From positions 542,516-606,515 of the forward strand of contig NZ_BMLS01000003.1 in the NCBI RefSeq assembly GCF_014645355.1: a stretch of 64,000 nucleotides of DNA, written 5' to 3'. Position numbers and translations under genes: made by a program. The stretch is from Bowmanella pacifica (GTDB lineage: Bacteria > Pseudomonadota > Gammaproteobacteria > Enterobacterales > Alteromonadaceae). The notes under the pieces are model-generated. The model had not been told where the DNA came from, ran no database searches, and worked only from the letters and a program-made list of their open reading frames with translations. This document shows, piece after piece, positions 43,883 through 52,969 of this stretch. The stretch's first letter is position 1; every line of letters starts with the position of its first letter.

Positions 43883-43907
43883 CCCGGTCAGACAGTGTCT
43901 GACCGGG
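43883..43907 (+). terminator. Terminator-like hairpin between convergent genes
   Basis: A nearly perfect palindrome CCCGGTCAGACA / TGTCTGACCGGG lies between the peroxidase gene and the convergent TonB receptor. The T run is poor, so it could also be a transcript-protecting hairpin. Confidence 0.65.
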
Positions 43908-43917
43908 AACATCTTAA

Positions 43918-46482
43918 TTACATGCGGTATTCCACCCCGACATAGTAATAAGCACCATTAAAACCAAAAGGTGCTGAGCGGCGTGAATATTTGAAAATCC
44001 CCGGACTGGATACCACTACATTGCCCTGAGCATCCACTATAGTACCGCCACGGGAATTGCCGATCTGGTTCTCATCTGGGGTGACATCAAACAGGTTGTT
44101 AGCCCCCAGACTGATGCTTATATCCTCACTAAAGTGATAGCGGAATCTCACATCGGTCAGCACCTCGGCCCCATAGGTTTGCATACCGCCATCGGTGACG
44201 GTGTATTCCCCGTACCGATTAAATGCCAGTGTCATATCCCAGCTGTCCTGACGATATAAACCGCTCAGGCTAAGGCGGCTGTCGGGCTGCCATTCTTCGA
44301 TAATGGAAATATCCTGCTCAGAAAACACCTGGTCCACCGACACCGTCTCCAGGCCACTGCCTTGGGGTGTAAACAACCTGACAACATCGGTATCGGTGAA
44401 GTTCGCCGCAAAAGTCAGATCTAAGTCCCCTCCGGCCAGCTCGGTATTCCAGGTACTAACAATATCCAGTCCGCGGGTTTCGGTATCCGCCCCATTTAAG
44501 AAAAACTGCCCGGCGCCAGCACCGGATGCATCAAGGGCCGCGTCCAGGGTGGACGATAAACCTTTGCCCAGACGGTTGCTGATCACTATACGGTCATCAA
44601 TATCAATGGCGTAGTAGTCCAGAGTCACGCTGATTTCATCAAACAGCTTCACAATGGCCCCCACACTCCAGTTTTGCGATTTTTCCTCGGTTAATTCAGG
44701 GATGCCGATGGCCTGAGCTAGGTTACTGTCGTTTCTGAAGGTACCCACTTCCTGTGCCACCAATACGCCCTGGTCGTTAACCACAAACTGGGTACCGATA
44801 TTGTTAAAATACAATTGCTGCATAGACGGGGCGCGAAAACCGGAGCTGACCGCACCACGCAAACTCAGGTTGTCGGTGACAAACCAATTAGCGGCCAGTT
44901 TGTAGTTGGTGGTATGGCCAAAACCGTCGTAATCATCAAAGCGCACTGCCCCGGTGACTCTCAGGTTATCACTAAGATCGGTCTCAGCATCCAGATAGAA
45001 CGACATCACATTGCGAGTTTCATCCACCGACGAGGCTGGGGCAATACCTGGAAAGCCCTGGATGCCGCCACTGGCATCTTCACTGCCCACACCACCACTC
45101 ATGCCACTGTAAATACTCACACCATTTACCGTGTCGTAATCACGATAGGCATATTCCTCACCAGGCAATATTTTATAGCCGTCTTCCCTGAGTTCAGCCC
45201 CCAGAGCCAGGGAAAAGTCATCAAACTCTTTGGTGTAATCCAGATTCAGGGTTTGCAGTGTCAGCTCTAAGCCATAGGCATCTGCTTCTCTGGGAATACT
45301 GGCGCGAATCTCCTCCGCGCTCATACCCTGCTCATAACGTAATGTATTAGCGTAAGAGGCATTAATGGAGTCACTGGTCTCATAGTCAATGCGGTTCTCA
45401 CCCCAGGTGTAGGACAGATCCAGACTGGCCTGGTTGGAAAAATCCACCTTGTAACCCAGGTTGTACGACACATCATCGATCTGTGAGTTTATCTTGGGCA
45501 AAAAGCCCATCTGAATAGTGGCATCGCCATCTTGTAAGGGGGTATTGCCACCGGTATTGGCATTGTGGCGGAAAAACGCGGCGGACTCGTTATCTCGGGT
45601 AGAGTAAGTTAAAAAAGCATACAACTCCCCTTCACCCAACTGATACCCCGTATTTAGGGTTAAGGCGATTTGCCGGGAGTCTGCGTCACCAATCCGAAAG
45701 GTATCGCGGGGCGCGGTCAGCTCTCTGGGATCCCCCGCCAGCAAGGAGCCGTCTGCTAGTGTAGTGCAGCCAGGAAACTGGCAGGAGCCATGCAAACCGG
45801 CCCGGTTGGTGTAACCCCGATCACGGTAGTTAAAGGTTAAATTCAGATACCCCTCGTCCCCAAGCGCCAGACCTTTATTCAAATCCAGATTCAGGGTTTC
45901 ACCATCACCTTCCGAGTATTCACCATAAGACAGCGCGGCGCTCCCCTGCTCGGCACTGTCTTTGAGCACCAAATTAATCACACCGGCAATAGCGTCGGAG
46001 CCATATTGCGCCGCCGCGCCATCTCTGAGTACCTCAATGCGTTTAATGGCGGCAGCAGGAATGGCATTCATATCGGTACCTGCCGTTCCCCGCCCGACCG
46101 AGGTATTAATATGGATAAGCGATGCCTGGTGGCGGCGTTTGCCATTAATTAACACCAGGGTTTGATCTGGCCCTAATCCTCTGAGAGTCGCAGGTCGCAG
46201 GGCATCGGTACCATCACTGATGGATGAACTGGAAAAATTAAACGACGGGGCGACCGCTTGTAGCATTCTACCCACTTCCGTTTGGCCGGTGTTCTGCAGG
46301 GCTTCGGCGTCAAGAATATCCACGGGTACCGGTAATTCTTCGGCAGAGCGGCCTGACACACGGCTTCCCACCACGGCTATTTTCTCAACTTGTTCTGCCC
46401 CTTGTTGCTGTGCAACGGCTTCCGTAACCGGTAAGCTGCCCAAAATGGCCGCCACGGCAATACTGATTGTGTGCTTTTTCAT
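43918..46482 (-). CDS. TonB-dependent outer membrane receptor
   Basis: An 854-residue receptor. A signal peptide (MKKHTISIAVAAILGSLPVT...) is followed by the TonB box/plug start EKIAVVGSRVSGRSAEELPVPV, and the plug continues through the LRGLGPDQTLVLINGKRRHQ block and RIEVLRDGAAAQYGSDAIAG. The C-terminal barrel ends in GVEYRM. The plug type (LRGLGPDQTLVLINGKR) is frequent in receptors for peptides or organic nutrients in Alteromonadales. The substrate is unknown. It is not adjacent to a transporter. Confidence 0.93.
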   Translation of the reverse strand: MKKHTISIAVAAILGSLPVTEAVAQQQGAEQVEKIAVVGSRVSGRSAEELPVPVDILDAEALQNTGQTEVGRMLQAVAPSFNFSSSSISDGTDALRPATLRGLGPDQTLVLINGKRRHQASLIHINTSVGRGTAGTDMNAIPAAAIKRIEVLRDGAAAQYGSDAIAGVINLVLKDSAEQGSAALSYGEYSEGDGETLNLDLNKGLALGDEGYLNLTFNYRDRGYTNRAGLHGSCQFPGCTTLADGSLLAGDPRELTAPRDTFRIGDADSRQIALTLNTGYQLGEGELYAFLTYSTRDNESAAFFRHNANTGGNTPLQDGDATIQMGFLPKINSQIDDVSYNLGYKVDFSNQASLDLSYTWGENRIDYETSDSINASYANTLRYEQGMSAEEIRASIPREADAYGLELTLQTLNLDYTKEFDDFSLALGAELREDGYKILPGEEYAYRDYDTVNGVSIYSGMSGGVGSEDASGGIQGFPGIAPASSVDETRNVMSFYLDAETDLSDNLRVTGAVRFDDYDGFGHTTNYKLAANWFVTDNLSLRGAVSSGFRAPSMQQLYFNNIGTQFVVNDQGVLVAQEVGTFRNDSNLAQAIGIPELTEEKSQNWSVGAIVKLFDEISVTLDYYAIDIDDRIVISNRLGKGLSSTLDAALDASGAGAGQFFLNGADTETRGLDIVSTWNTELAGGDLDLTFAANFTDTDVVRLFTPQGSGLETVSVDQVFSEQDISIIEEWQPDSRLSLSGLYRQDSWDMTLAFNRYGEYTVTDGGMQTYGAEVLTDVRFRYHFSEDISISLGANNLFDVTPDENQIGNSRGGTIVDAQGNVVVSSPGIFKYSRRSAPFGFNGAYYYVGVEYRM

Positions 46483-46674
46483 GCTGTACTCCCTTGATTT
46501 TCATTGTATCGACAACGCCACAACGGGTAATGAACGCCATCGATGCTCAAAGGCTGGCCATACTTCCCTCCAAGCCTTGTCCGGCACAGATAAAAAGCCC
46601 GGACTATCAAGGTTTAGCATAGATATTCAGATAGTGAGAAAATTGGGGACAAATCATGAGCTTATAAACGGGCA

Positions 46675-46701
46675 TAAAAAAGCCCCGCTTATAAGCGGGG
46701 C
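46675..46701 (-). terminator. Rho-independent terminator of azoR
   Basis: GCCCCGCTTATAAGCGGGGC with a preceding A run on the plus strand (T run on the minus strand), 66 bases after the azoR stop. Confidence 0.85.
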
Positions 46702-46766
46702 ATAAAGAGCACACTCAACTAGGAACACACATTTGCGAGAGCTCGGCTCTCACTCACTGCACTTAT

Positions 46767-47378
46767 TCAGGCAACCATTTTTTCAATAAGTTCAGAAATT
46801 TTTTCGTCGGCTTGAGCAAAACCTTTATTAGCTGCTTCGGGGCCCATATTCAGGCCTTCGGCATACACAAACTCCACATCCGTCATGCCCATAAATGCCA
46901 ATACATCGTTCAGATACTGGGTTTGGCTGTCTTTGGGCGTTCCTTGATAAACGCCGCCGCGCGCCGCCACCACATAAACCTTCTTATTTTGCACCAACCC
47001 CACAGGGCCGTTTTCGGTATAACGGAATGTCATTCCGGCACGCGCCACCCGGTCAATCCAGGATTTAAATACCGATGGCACGCCAAAATTGTACATGGGC
47101 ATACCAATGACAATAATGTCATTGTCCTGCAGCTCGGCTATCAGACCATCTGATAGCGCCGCCAGGGCTTGTTGCTCTTGTGAACGTTCCTCAGCAGGAG
47201 TCATCCATGCTGCCATTTCACTGCCGCCCAGATGTGGCAGACTCTCGCCATCCAGGTCGCGCACCGAAACGCTGATGTCGGTAGACGCAGCTAACTGTTT
47301 AACGAATTTGTCGGCTAACTGCCAGGAATGACCTTGTGCACCGTTAAGGCTCGAATTGATTAGTAACAGCTTTTTCAT
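46767..47378 (-). CDS. azoR: FMN-dependent NADH-azoreductase
   Basis: A 203-residue flavodoxin-fold quinone/azo-compound oxidoreductase. The FMN phosphate-binding loop INSSLNGAQGHSWQLAD, the flavin contact MPMYNFGVPSVFKSWIDRV and AARGGVYQG are typical of AzoR (AcpD). It probably reduces quinones under thiol or quinone stress. A monocistronic gene. Confidence 0.93.
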   Translation of the reverse strand: MKKLLLINSSLNGAQGHSWQLADKFVKQLAASTDISVSVRDLDGESLPHLGGSEMAAWMTPAEERSQEQQALAALSDGLIAELQDNDIIVIGMPMYNFGVPSVFKSWIDRVARAGMTFRYTENGPVGLVQNKKVYVVAARGGVYQGTPKDSQTQYLNDVLAFMGMTDVEFVYAEGLNMGPEAANKGFAQADEKISELIEKMVA

Positions 47379-47513
47379 GGCTTGTTCTCCAGTCGGTTAA
47401 TCTTTAAGTCCTAGTCATTCTAACCACTAAAAACAGAAAGAAAATCGCAAAAAATACGCAAAACCATTCTAAAAAACAGGAAGGTAATAGAAAGACACTC
47501 TTGTAAATGGAAT

Positions 47514-47589
47514 GTGATCCCTTGCCGACTTCTCCCCGTAGTTGAATTTGCCTAAACAACAATGAGGAAAAAACCATGCAAGGGATCAC
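47514..47589 (+). promoter_or_regulatory. 13-bp inverted repeat enclosing the Shine-Dalgarno and start of the DUF4397 gene
   Basis: TGTGATCCCTTGC (47513-47525) and GCAAGGGATCACA (47578-47590) are perfectly complementary. The loop of 52 bases holds the ribosome-binding site (AATGAGGA), and the G of the start codon is in the second arm. Formed in mRNA, it could modulate initiation. Confidence 0.55.
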
Positions 47590-48979
47590 AAAACTCTTGA
47601 CGATCTCAATGATGACTGCAGCACTATCGGGATGCTGGCTTGACGATGACGATTCGGTTGCTCCCACACCTACCCCAGAGCCAGAGCCCCCCGCACCGGC
47701 CAGCACTTATGTGCGTGTTACCCATGCGGTATCTGATGCGCCCAAGGTCAATATTCTCGCCAATGGCAGCATACTGGCGGAACTGGAAAATGTCGATTAC
47801 CAGGTTTCATCCCCTTGGATAGCCCTGGACGAAGGCAGCTACAGCATACAAGTAGACGCTCAACTCCCCATGGATACTCAAACACCGGTCATAGGGCCGG
47901 TCGATTTGGCCTTTATGGGCAATAAAACCTATGACATTTTGGCGGTCGGCAAGGTGGCAACCATTGAGCCACTGATCATTGAAAATGACTTTACCCAGGT
48001 GTCAGCCGGTAACGCTAGAGTACAAATAGTACATGGCGCAGCAGATGCCCCCATGGTGGATATCTATGTCACCGCACCAGAGGATGATCTCAGCAGCGCT
48101 CAAGCGCTGGCAACCCTGTCCTTTAAGGAACATACCGCCCAAACGGAAGTGTCAGCAGGCGACTACAGGGTAAGGGTAACACCTGCAGGCAGCCAGGATG
48201 TGGTATTTGACTCCGGCACCCTAACACTGCCAGAGGGTTTGGATGCCATGGTGACAGCCACAGATAACGTAGGCGCGGGGGCATCCCCGGTCACCCTACT
48301 GTTATCCACCGCAGAAGGCTCCAGCATGGTTTGGGATGCTAACGCGGGCGCGCACGTTCGCGTCGTTCATGGTGTAGCGGATGCACCAGCGGTGGATATT
48401 TTACTCAACAATGCTTCAACGCCGGCGGCCCCGTCACTGGATGGTGTGGCATTTTTACAACAGTCGGGCTATCTGCCCTTAGCCGAAGGTGATTATCTGG
48501 TTGATGTGGTCGCCGATGCAGATAACAGTGTTGTTGTCATTGATGATGCCGTCTTAACCTTGCAACAAGGCGCTATCTACACGGCCATGGCACACAACCA
48601 ACTGGCCAATATTGCCTTGGGTGTTTTGCTTGATACGCCCCGCCCCCTGGCCACCGCAGCTAAAGTGCGCATCGTGCATGCCTCACCCAGTGCAGGGAAT
48701 GTAGATATTTACGTGACTGGCAGCGAGGACATCACCAATACTGACGCGGCATTCAGCGATATTCCGTATGGCTCACCCGAGCTGATAAATACCGGTTACG
48801 TTGAATTACCCGAAGGGCGCTACTATGTGACCGTCACACCAACCGGCAGTAAACAAGCCGCCATAGGGCCAATAGCCTTGGATCTTATGCCTGGACGGGT
48901 GTTTACCGCCGTAGCACTGGACGCCGCCGGTGGCGGCTTACCTGCGCAGGTTTTGCTGCTGGATGACAGCCAGCCCTAG
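47576..48979 (+). CDS. DUF4397 repeat lipoprotein
   Basis: A 467-residue predicted lipoprotein (lipobox LSGC, cysteine at residue 21) with an acidic/proline-rich spacer (DDDDSVAPTPTPEPEPPAP). About four DUF4397 beta-sandwich repeats follow, each starting with a phrase such as RVTHAVSDAPKVNI, RVQIVHGAADAPMVDIY, VRVVHGVADAPAVDI or VRIVHASPSAGNVDIY. The function of DUF4397 proteins is unknown. Surface exposure is likely. A hairpin terminator follows. Confidence 0.9.
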   Translation: MQGITKLLTISMMTAALSGCWLDDDDSVAPTPTPEPEPPAPASTYVRVTHAVSDAPKVNILANGSILAELENVDYQVSSPWIALDEGSYSIQVDAQLPMDTQTPVIGPVDLAFMGNKTYDILAVGKVATIEPLIIENDFTQVSAGNARVQIVHGAADAPMVDIYVTAPEDDLSSAQALATLSFKEHTAQTEVSAGDYRVRVTPAGSQDVVFDSGTLTLPEGLDAMVTATDNVGAGASPVTLLLSTAEGSSMVWDANAGAHVRVVHGVADAPAVDILLNNASTPAAPSLDGVAFLQQSGYLPLAEGDYLVDVVADADNSVVVIDDAVLTLQQGAIYTAMAHNQLANIALGVLLDTPRPLATAAKVRIVHASPSAGNVDIYVTGSEDITNTDAAFSDIPYGSPELINTGYVELPEGRYYVTVTPTGSKQAAIGPIALDLMPGRVFTAVALDAAGGGLPAQVLLLDDSQP

Positions 48980-49025
48980 TAAAAAACACCTGCATAGGAG
49001 GTGGTTTAGAATGACAACCCAACAG

Positions 49026-49046
49026 AGCGGCCTTGGGCCGCTTTGT
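49026..49046. terminator. Terminator between the DUF4397 and cvrA genes
   Basis: AGCGGCC-TTG-GGCCGCT followed by TTGTTT. It serves the rightward gene and lies just after the convergent antiporter stop. Confidence 0.75.
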
Positions 49047-49048
49047 TT

Positions 49049-50773
49049 CTAACTTTCCTTTATCCCCACGCTTTCAATATTGCCCTGCTCATCCACTTGG
49101 CGAACCGTCAGTGTGACGCTTCCCACATTCAGATAGTCTCCCACTACTACCCGGCGATGAAACTTACGGGCGAAAAAGTCAGACAGGCTCAAGGCCGCTT
49201 TTTCCTCAGGTAACTCCCCTAGCGGATAAAACTGTGCCACTTCTCGTAATGACAGACCGGCATGCAAGCTAAACGCACCAAAGAAGTCGCTTTCTTGTAG
49301 TTGCTTGGCTTTATCCGTACTCGCCAGCACCCGGCTGACACTTTCCATATCGGCAGCGCGCCCCATTACCAGGACGTTATCCCCCTCGATAAACTGTCGG
49401 GTATGCTCGGGCTGGATCCAGGCAAGATTACGAATAATGCCCACAAAACAAGGCTGATGGGTAAAGGTAAGTTCATCCCAGCGATGTTCAAAGGCCAGAC
49501 TGTCTTTGGTGATGGGAAAGGCCCAGACCTCCATGGGGTCACCACTTGGCAAGGTTTCCAGCGGCAAGCGCTGCGTCGGCTCCGGTGTAGGCGGCACCTC
49601 CAGTCCCAGCCAACGAGCCAGCGGTGTCATTGTCCAACCTTGTACTAACAGAGAAATCAAAACCACGAAAAACGCCACATCAAAATACAGCGCCTGATCT
49701 TCCAACCCCGATAACCAGGGATACAGTGCCAGGATAATTGGCACGGCGCCACGCAGCCCCACCCAGCTGATAAATAGCTGCTCGCGCCAGGGAAAGGAAA
49801 ATGGCAACAAGCAAATCAAGGTTGCAATAGGCCTTGCCACAAAAATCAGAATCAACGCAACGGATAACGACAGCGCAGCGTTGTCCATCAGATGCGAAGG
49901 GGTGACCAGCAGTCCCAGAATAAGGAACATCAATATCTGTCCCAGCCAGGTTAATCCATCCTGCACCTGCAATATATGCACAAGCTGCGGTAAACGCGCG
50001 TTACCGATAAGAAAGCCCATCAGATATACCGCCAAAAAGCCGCTAGCATTAGCCTTGGCGGTCAGGGCAAAGACTAAAATGGCACTGGCGGCTGCCAACA
50101 AGGGCACAAAGGTAAAATCCAGCGGAATACGTCTGACCAACAAAATAAATGCCTGGCCCCCCAGCCACCCTGCGATCAGACCGATAACCAGTTGCCACAA
50201 CACATTTAACCCCAAACTGGATAAGTCCAGGGATGCACCGGTTGCCAAGGCCGTAGTAAGCGTCATGGTCAAAATAACGGCCATGGGATCGTTGGTACCC
50301 GACTCTATTTCCAATGTCGAAGCAACTCGCTGCTTAAGCGTCACGCCACGGGACTGGAAAATACCAAATACCGCTGCCGCATCAGTGGAACTTAATAAGG
50401 CACCAATCAGTAATGCCGTGGGCCAGGGCAATGAAAACAACCATACCGCACCAGCCGCGGTAATAGTGCATGTCAGCGCCACCCCTAAGGTAGACAAGCT
50501 GATAGCCGGCCACAGTGCGACCCGGAATCGCTCCTTATGGGTACGCATGCCACCGTCAAAGAGAATAATGGCCAAAGCCAGAGAGCCAATAAAGAAACTT
50601 AACTGAGGGTTGTCGAATTCCACACCCAGTATGCCATCTTCGCCGGCCAGCATACCGATACACAAAAACACCAATAACAACGGCGCGCCCAGGCGGTTTG
50701 ACAACACGCTGGCCAAAATACTAAATACCAGCAGCGCCCCACCCAACAGCATAATACCGATCACTTCATTCAT
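49049..50773 (-). CDS. cvrA: K+/H+ antiporter CvrA (NhaP2)
   Basis: A 574-residue inner-membrane CPA1 antiporter with about 12-13 helices. ESGTNDPMAV holds the ND motif of the ion pathway. The C-terminal cytoplasmic part has an RCK_C/TrkA-C domain (about 405-485) and a CorC_HlyC-like transporter-associated domain (about 495-570). The ATG at 50773 (MNEVIGIMLLGG) is chosen as in relatives. The frame from 50827 adds 18 unlikely residues. The protein expels K+ and helps with osmotic adaptation. Confidence 0.92.
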   Translation of the reverse strand: MNEVIGIMLLGGALLVFSILASVLSNRLGAPLLLVFLCIGMLAGEDGILGVEFDNPQLSFFIGSLALAIILFDGGMRTHKERFRVALWPAISLSTLGVALTCTITAAGAVWLFSLPWPTALLIGALLSSTDAAAVFGIFQSRGVTLKQRVASTLEIESGTNDPMAVILTMTLTTALATGASLDLSSLGLNVLWQLVIGLIAGWLGGQAFILLVRRIPLDFTFVPLLAAASAILVFALTAKANASGFLAVYLMGFLIGNARLPQLVHILQVQDGLTWLGQILMFLILGLLVTPSHLMDNAALSLSVALILIFVARPIATLICLLPFSFPWREQLFISWVGLRGAVPIILALYPWLSGLEDQALYFDVAFFVVLISLLVQGWTMTPLARWLGLEVPPTPEPTQRLPLETLPSGDPMEVWAFPITKDSLAFEHRWDELTFTHQPCFVGIIRNLAWIQPEHTRQFIEGDNVLVMGRAADMESVSRVLASTDKAKQLQESDFFGAFSLHAGLSLREVAQFYPLGELPEEKAALSLSDFFARKFHRRVVVGDYLNVGSVTLTVRQVDEQGNIESVGIKES

Positions 50774-50874
50774 GGCGCCTTCCCCTGCGGTATAAAGAAT
50801 AAGAGTAACACAGATGCAAAGCGGCACGCATAGGCCCTGGCCTGTTCGCGCCTCAATTCAACTCAAACAGGAAC

Positions 50875-50903
50875 AAAAAAGGCGCGTAAAAAAACGCGCC
50901 TTT
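50875..50903 (-). terminator. Rho-independent terminator of the gamma-synthase family gene
   Basis: GGCGCGT...ACGCGCC with an A run to its left, giving a T run on the minus strand, about 20 bases after the stop at 50923. Confidence 0.85.
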
Positions 50904-50922
50904 AACAAGATGGAAAAATAAC

Positions 50923-52161
50923 TCAGAGCTTATCCAGCGCCTGGTCAAAATCAGCAATAATGTCATCAATGTCTTCAATACCGACACTGAGACGAATCAT
51001 ATTGTCGCTGATACCCGCCTTGGCACGTTGCTCAGCTCCCATCTCAAAATAGATAGTGTGGGCAACCGGAATAGCCAGGGTGCGGGTATCCCCCAGATGC
51101 GTAGCATTAAGAACTAATTTAAGGTCATTCAAAAATGCAAAACAGTCTGCGCCATCCTTCAAATCCAGGCTCAGAATACCGCCATACTGGGTGAAAAACT
51201 CGTTAGCCAGCGCGTGCTGAGGATGGTCATTCAATCCCGGATAGTAAACTTTCTCCACTTTGGCGTGGCTGGCCAAATAGGTGGCCAGAGTTAGGGCGTT
51301 CTTGCAGATTTTATCCATGCGCAGCGCCAGGGTTTCCATACCGACCGAAATCATATGTGCCGCATCCGGCGTCAGGCAGCCGCCCATATCCCGCAAGCCT
51401 TTTTTCTTAATTTGCAACAGGCCCCACAAATGTGCCGGCTGAGACTTGTATGAATCATTGATATTCGGGAAAGCTTGCCAATTAAACAAGCCGGTATCGA
51501 TCACCGCACCACCCAGAATCTGACCATGTCCGGCAATATACTTGGTTAATGAACCAACCAACATCGAGGCTTTGACCGATTTAGCATCGAACAAGTTTGC
51601 CGGAGTCATGGTGTTATCCACCAAGTACAGCAACCCGCGTTGCTCACATAAATTACCTATGGCCGCCAAATCGGCAACCTGTGTCACCGGATTCGCGATG
51701 GTTTCGAGGTAGACCGCACGGGTATTGTCCTGAATAGCCGCCGTCACATTGGCCACCTTGGTGGTGTCCACCAGCGTAACCTCAATGCCAAAGCCGCGCA
51801 GCGTATTGGCAAAGCTATTGGTATTGCCAAATAAGTACTGACTGAAAATCAGATGGTCGCCATGCTTAAACAAGGCCAGCATGGTGGTAGTAATCGCTGC
51901 CATGCCACTAGCAAAGGTAAGAGCACCCACCCCCTCTTCCATTTGCGTCAGCATATTCTGCAATGCATTAATGGAAGCGGATGACTGACGCGAATAGGCA
52001 TGGCCAGCATTACGCCCTTGAAATACATCCACCAAGTCTTCGACTCGTTTGTATTCAAACAGCACTGACTTGGTTGCAGGTTGGTGCACCGCACCATCCT
52101 CGGGATGGTTAAGCAGGCGGTCTGCATGCACCAGCTTGGTAGTAAAACCTTTAAAATCCAA
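50923..52161 (-). CDS. Cystathionine gamma-synthase family PLP enzyme
   Basis: A 412-residue Cys/Met metabolism enzyme. The PLP-binding lysine is in VGSLTKYIAGHGQILGG, and YSRQSSASINALQ and TFASGMAAITT are typical of the fold. It could act as cystathionine gamma-synthase, O-acetylhomoserine sulfhydrylase or methionine gamma-lyase. The sequence does not settle which. Two further genes follow upstream on the same strand, but the 64-base gap makes co-transcription uncertain. Confidence 0.87.
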   Translation of the reverse strand: MDFKGFTTKLVHADRLLNHPEDGAVHQPATKSVLFEYKRVEDLVDVFQGRNAGHAYSRQSSASINALQNMLTQMEEGVGALTFASGMAAITTTMLALFKHGDHLIFSQYLFGNTNSFANTLRGFGIEVTLVDTTKVANVTAAIQDNTRAVYLETIANPVTQVADLAAIGNLCEQRGLLYLVDNTMTPANLFDAKSVKASMLVGSLTKYIAGHGQILGGAVIDTGLFNWQAFPNINDSYKSQPAHLWGLLQIKKKGLRDMGGCLTPDAAHMISVGMETLALRMDKICKNALTLATYLASHAKVEKVYYPGLNDHPQHALANEFFTQYGGILSLDLKDGADCFAFLNDLKLVLNATHLGDTRTLAIPVAHTIYFEMGAEQRAKAGISDNMIRLSVGIEDIDDIIADFDQALDKL

Positions 52162-52225
52162 AAATCACCTCGTCGTTGCCCTGAAGGACGGTAAATAACT
52201 CACTCACCGCCCTAACACTAACTTA

Positions 52226-52819
52226 TCACGCCAATTCAGGATACTTGGCTGTGACGCCGGCATAAAACTCTCTTATTTTAGCCATCTCTACGGCTATATC
52301 ATCGCCGATTTCCAGCAAAGGACCAAATCCAATTACTTTCTTTTTATAATCCAAATATATAAGCAGCACAGGTACATTGGCGGCTTTAGCAATATGCAGG
52401 AAACCAGATTTCCAGTTTTCTACCTTTTTGCGCGTCCCTTCTGGCGCCACACCTAACACCATATCCTGACGAGCAAACACATCCGCCACCTGTTGCACTA
52501 ATCCTTGTGGTGCGCTGCGCTCCACCGGAATACCGCCTATTTTACGCATCCACCAACCAAGGGGCCCCTTAAACAGGGAATGCTTGCCAAGAAAAGATAC
52601 CCGCAATCTGAGTGCAAACGCGGTCGCCAGACCAATAACAAAATCCCAATTGGAGGTATGTGGTGCAACACAGGCCACCATTTTATCCAGATTAGGAAAC
52701 TCACCCTCCATTCTCCAACCTTTCATCGACAAAACTTTACAGCCAAGCCAAAAGGTAAAACGGCTGCCTATTCTGGGCACTTTATCGCCAATTGGCGGCA
52801 TATTCAGTGAAGATTGCAT
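52226..52819 (-). CDS. PlsC-like acyltransferase (1-acylglycerol-3-phosphate type)
   Basis: A 197-residue protein with the acyltransferase motif HTSNWD (H-x4-D) and GVAPEGTRKKVENWKSGF (E-G-T-R block), plus GKHSLFKGPLGWWMRKIGG. The subfamily resembles YihG-like or lysophospholipid acyltransferases used in membrane lipid remodelling. It overlaps nothing and is divergent from the protease gene. Confidence 0.85.
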   Translation of the reverse strand: MQSSLNMPPIGDKVPRIGSRFTFWLGCKVLSMKGWRMEGEFPNLDKMVACVAPHTSNWDFVIGLATAFALRLRVSFLGKHSLFKGPLGWWMRKIGGIPVERSAPQGLVQQVADVFARQDMVLGVAPEGTRKKVENWKSGFLHIAKAANVPVLLIYLDYKKKVIGFGPLLEIGDDIAVEMAKIREFYAGVTAKYPELA

Positions 52820-52969
52820 AAATTCACGTCTTTAACTTCAATATCCTTAATGTTCTCCGACCTCCTGCCACTTGTCGAGTGGATTTGCACAAAGGCAAAC
52901 AAGAGAAAGCATGGTAAAGCCTTGTTTGCTCAGGCAGAATGGGGCTATTCACCACCCTCTGGTATGACA

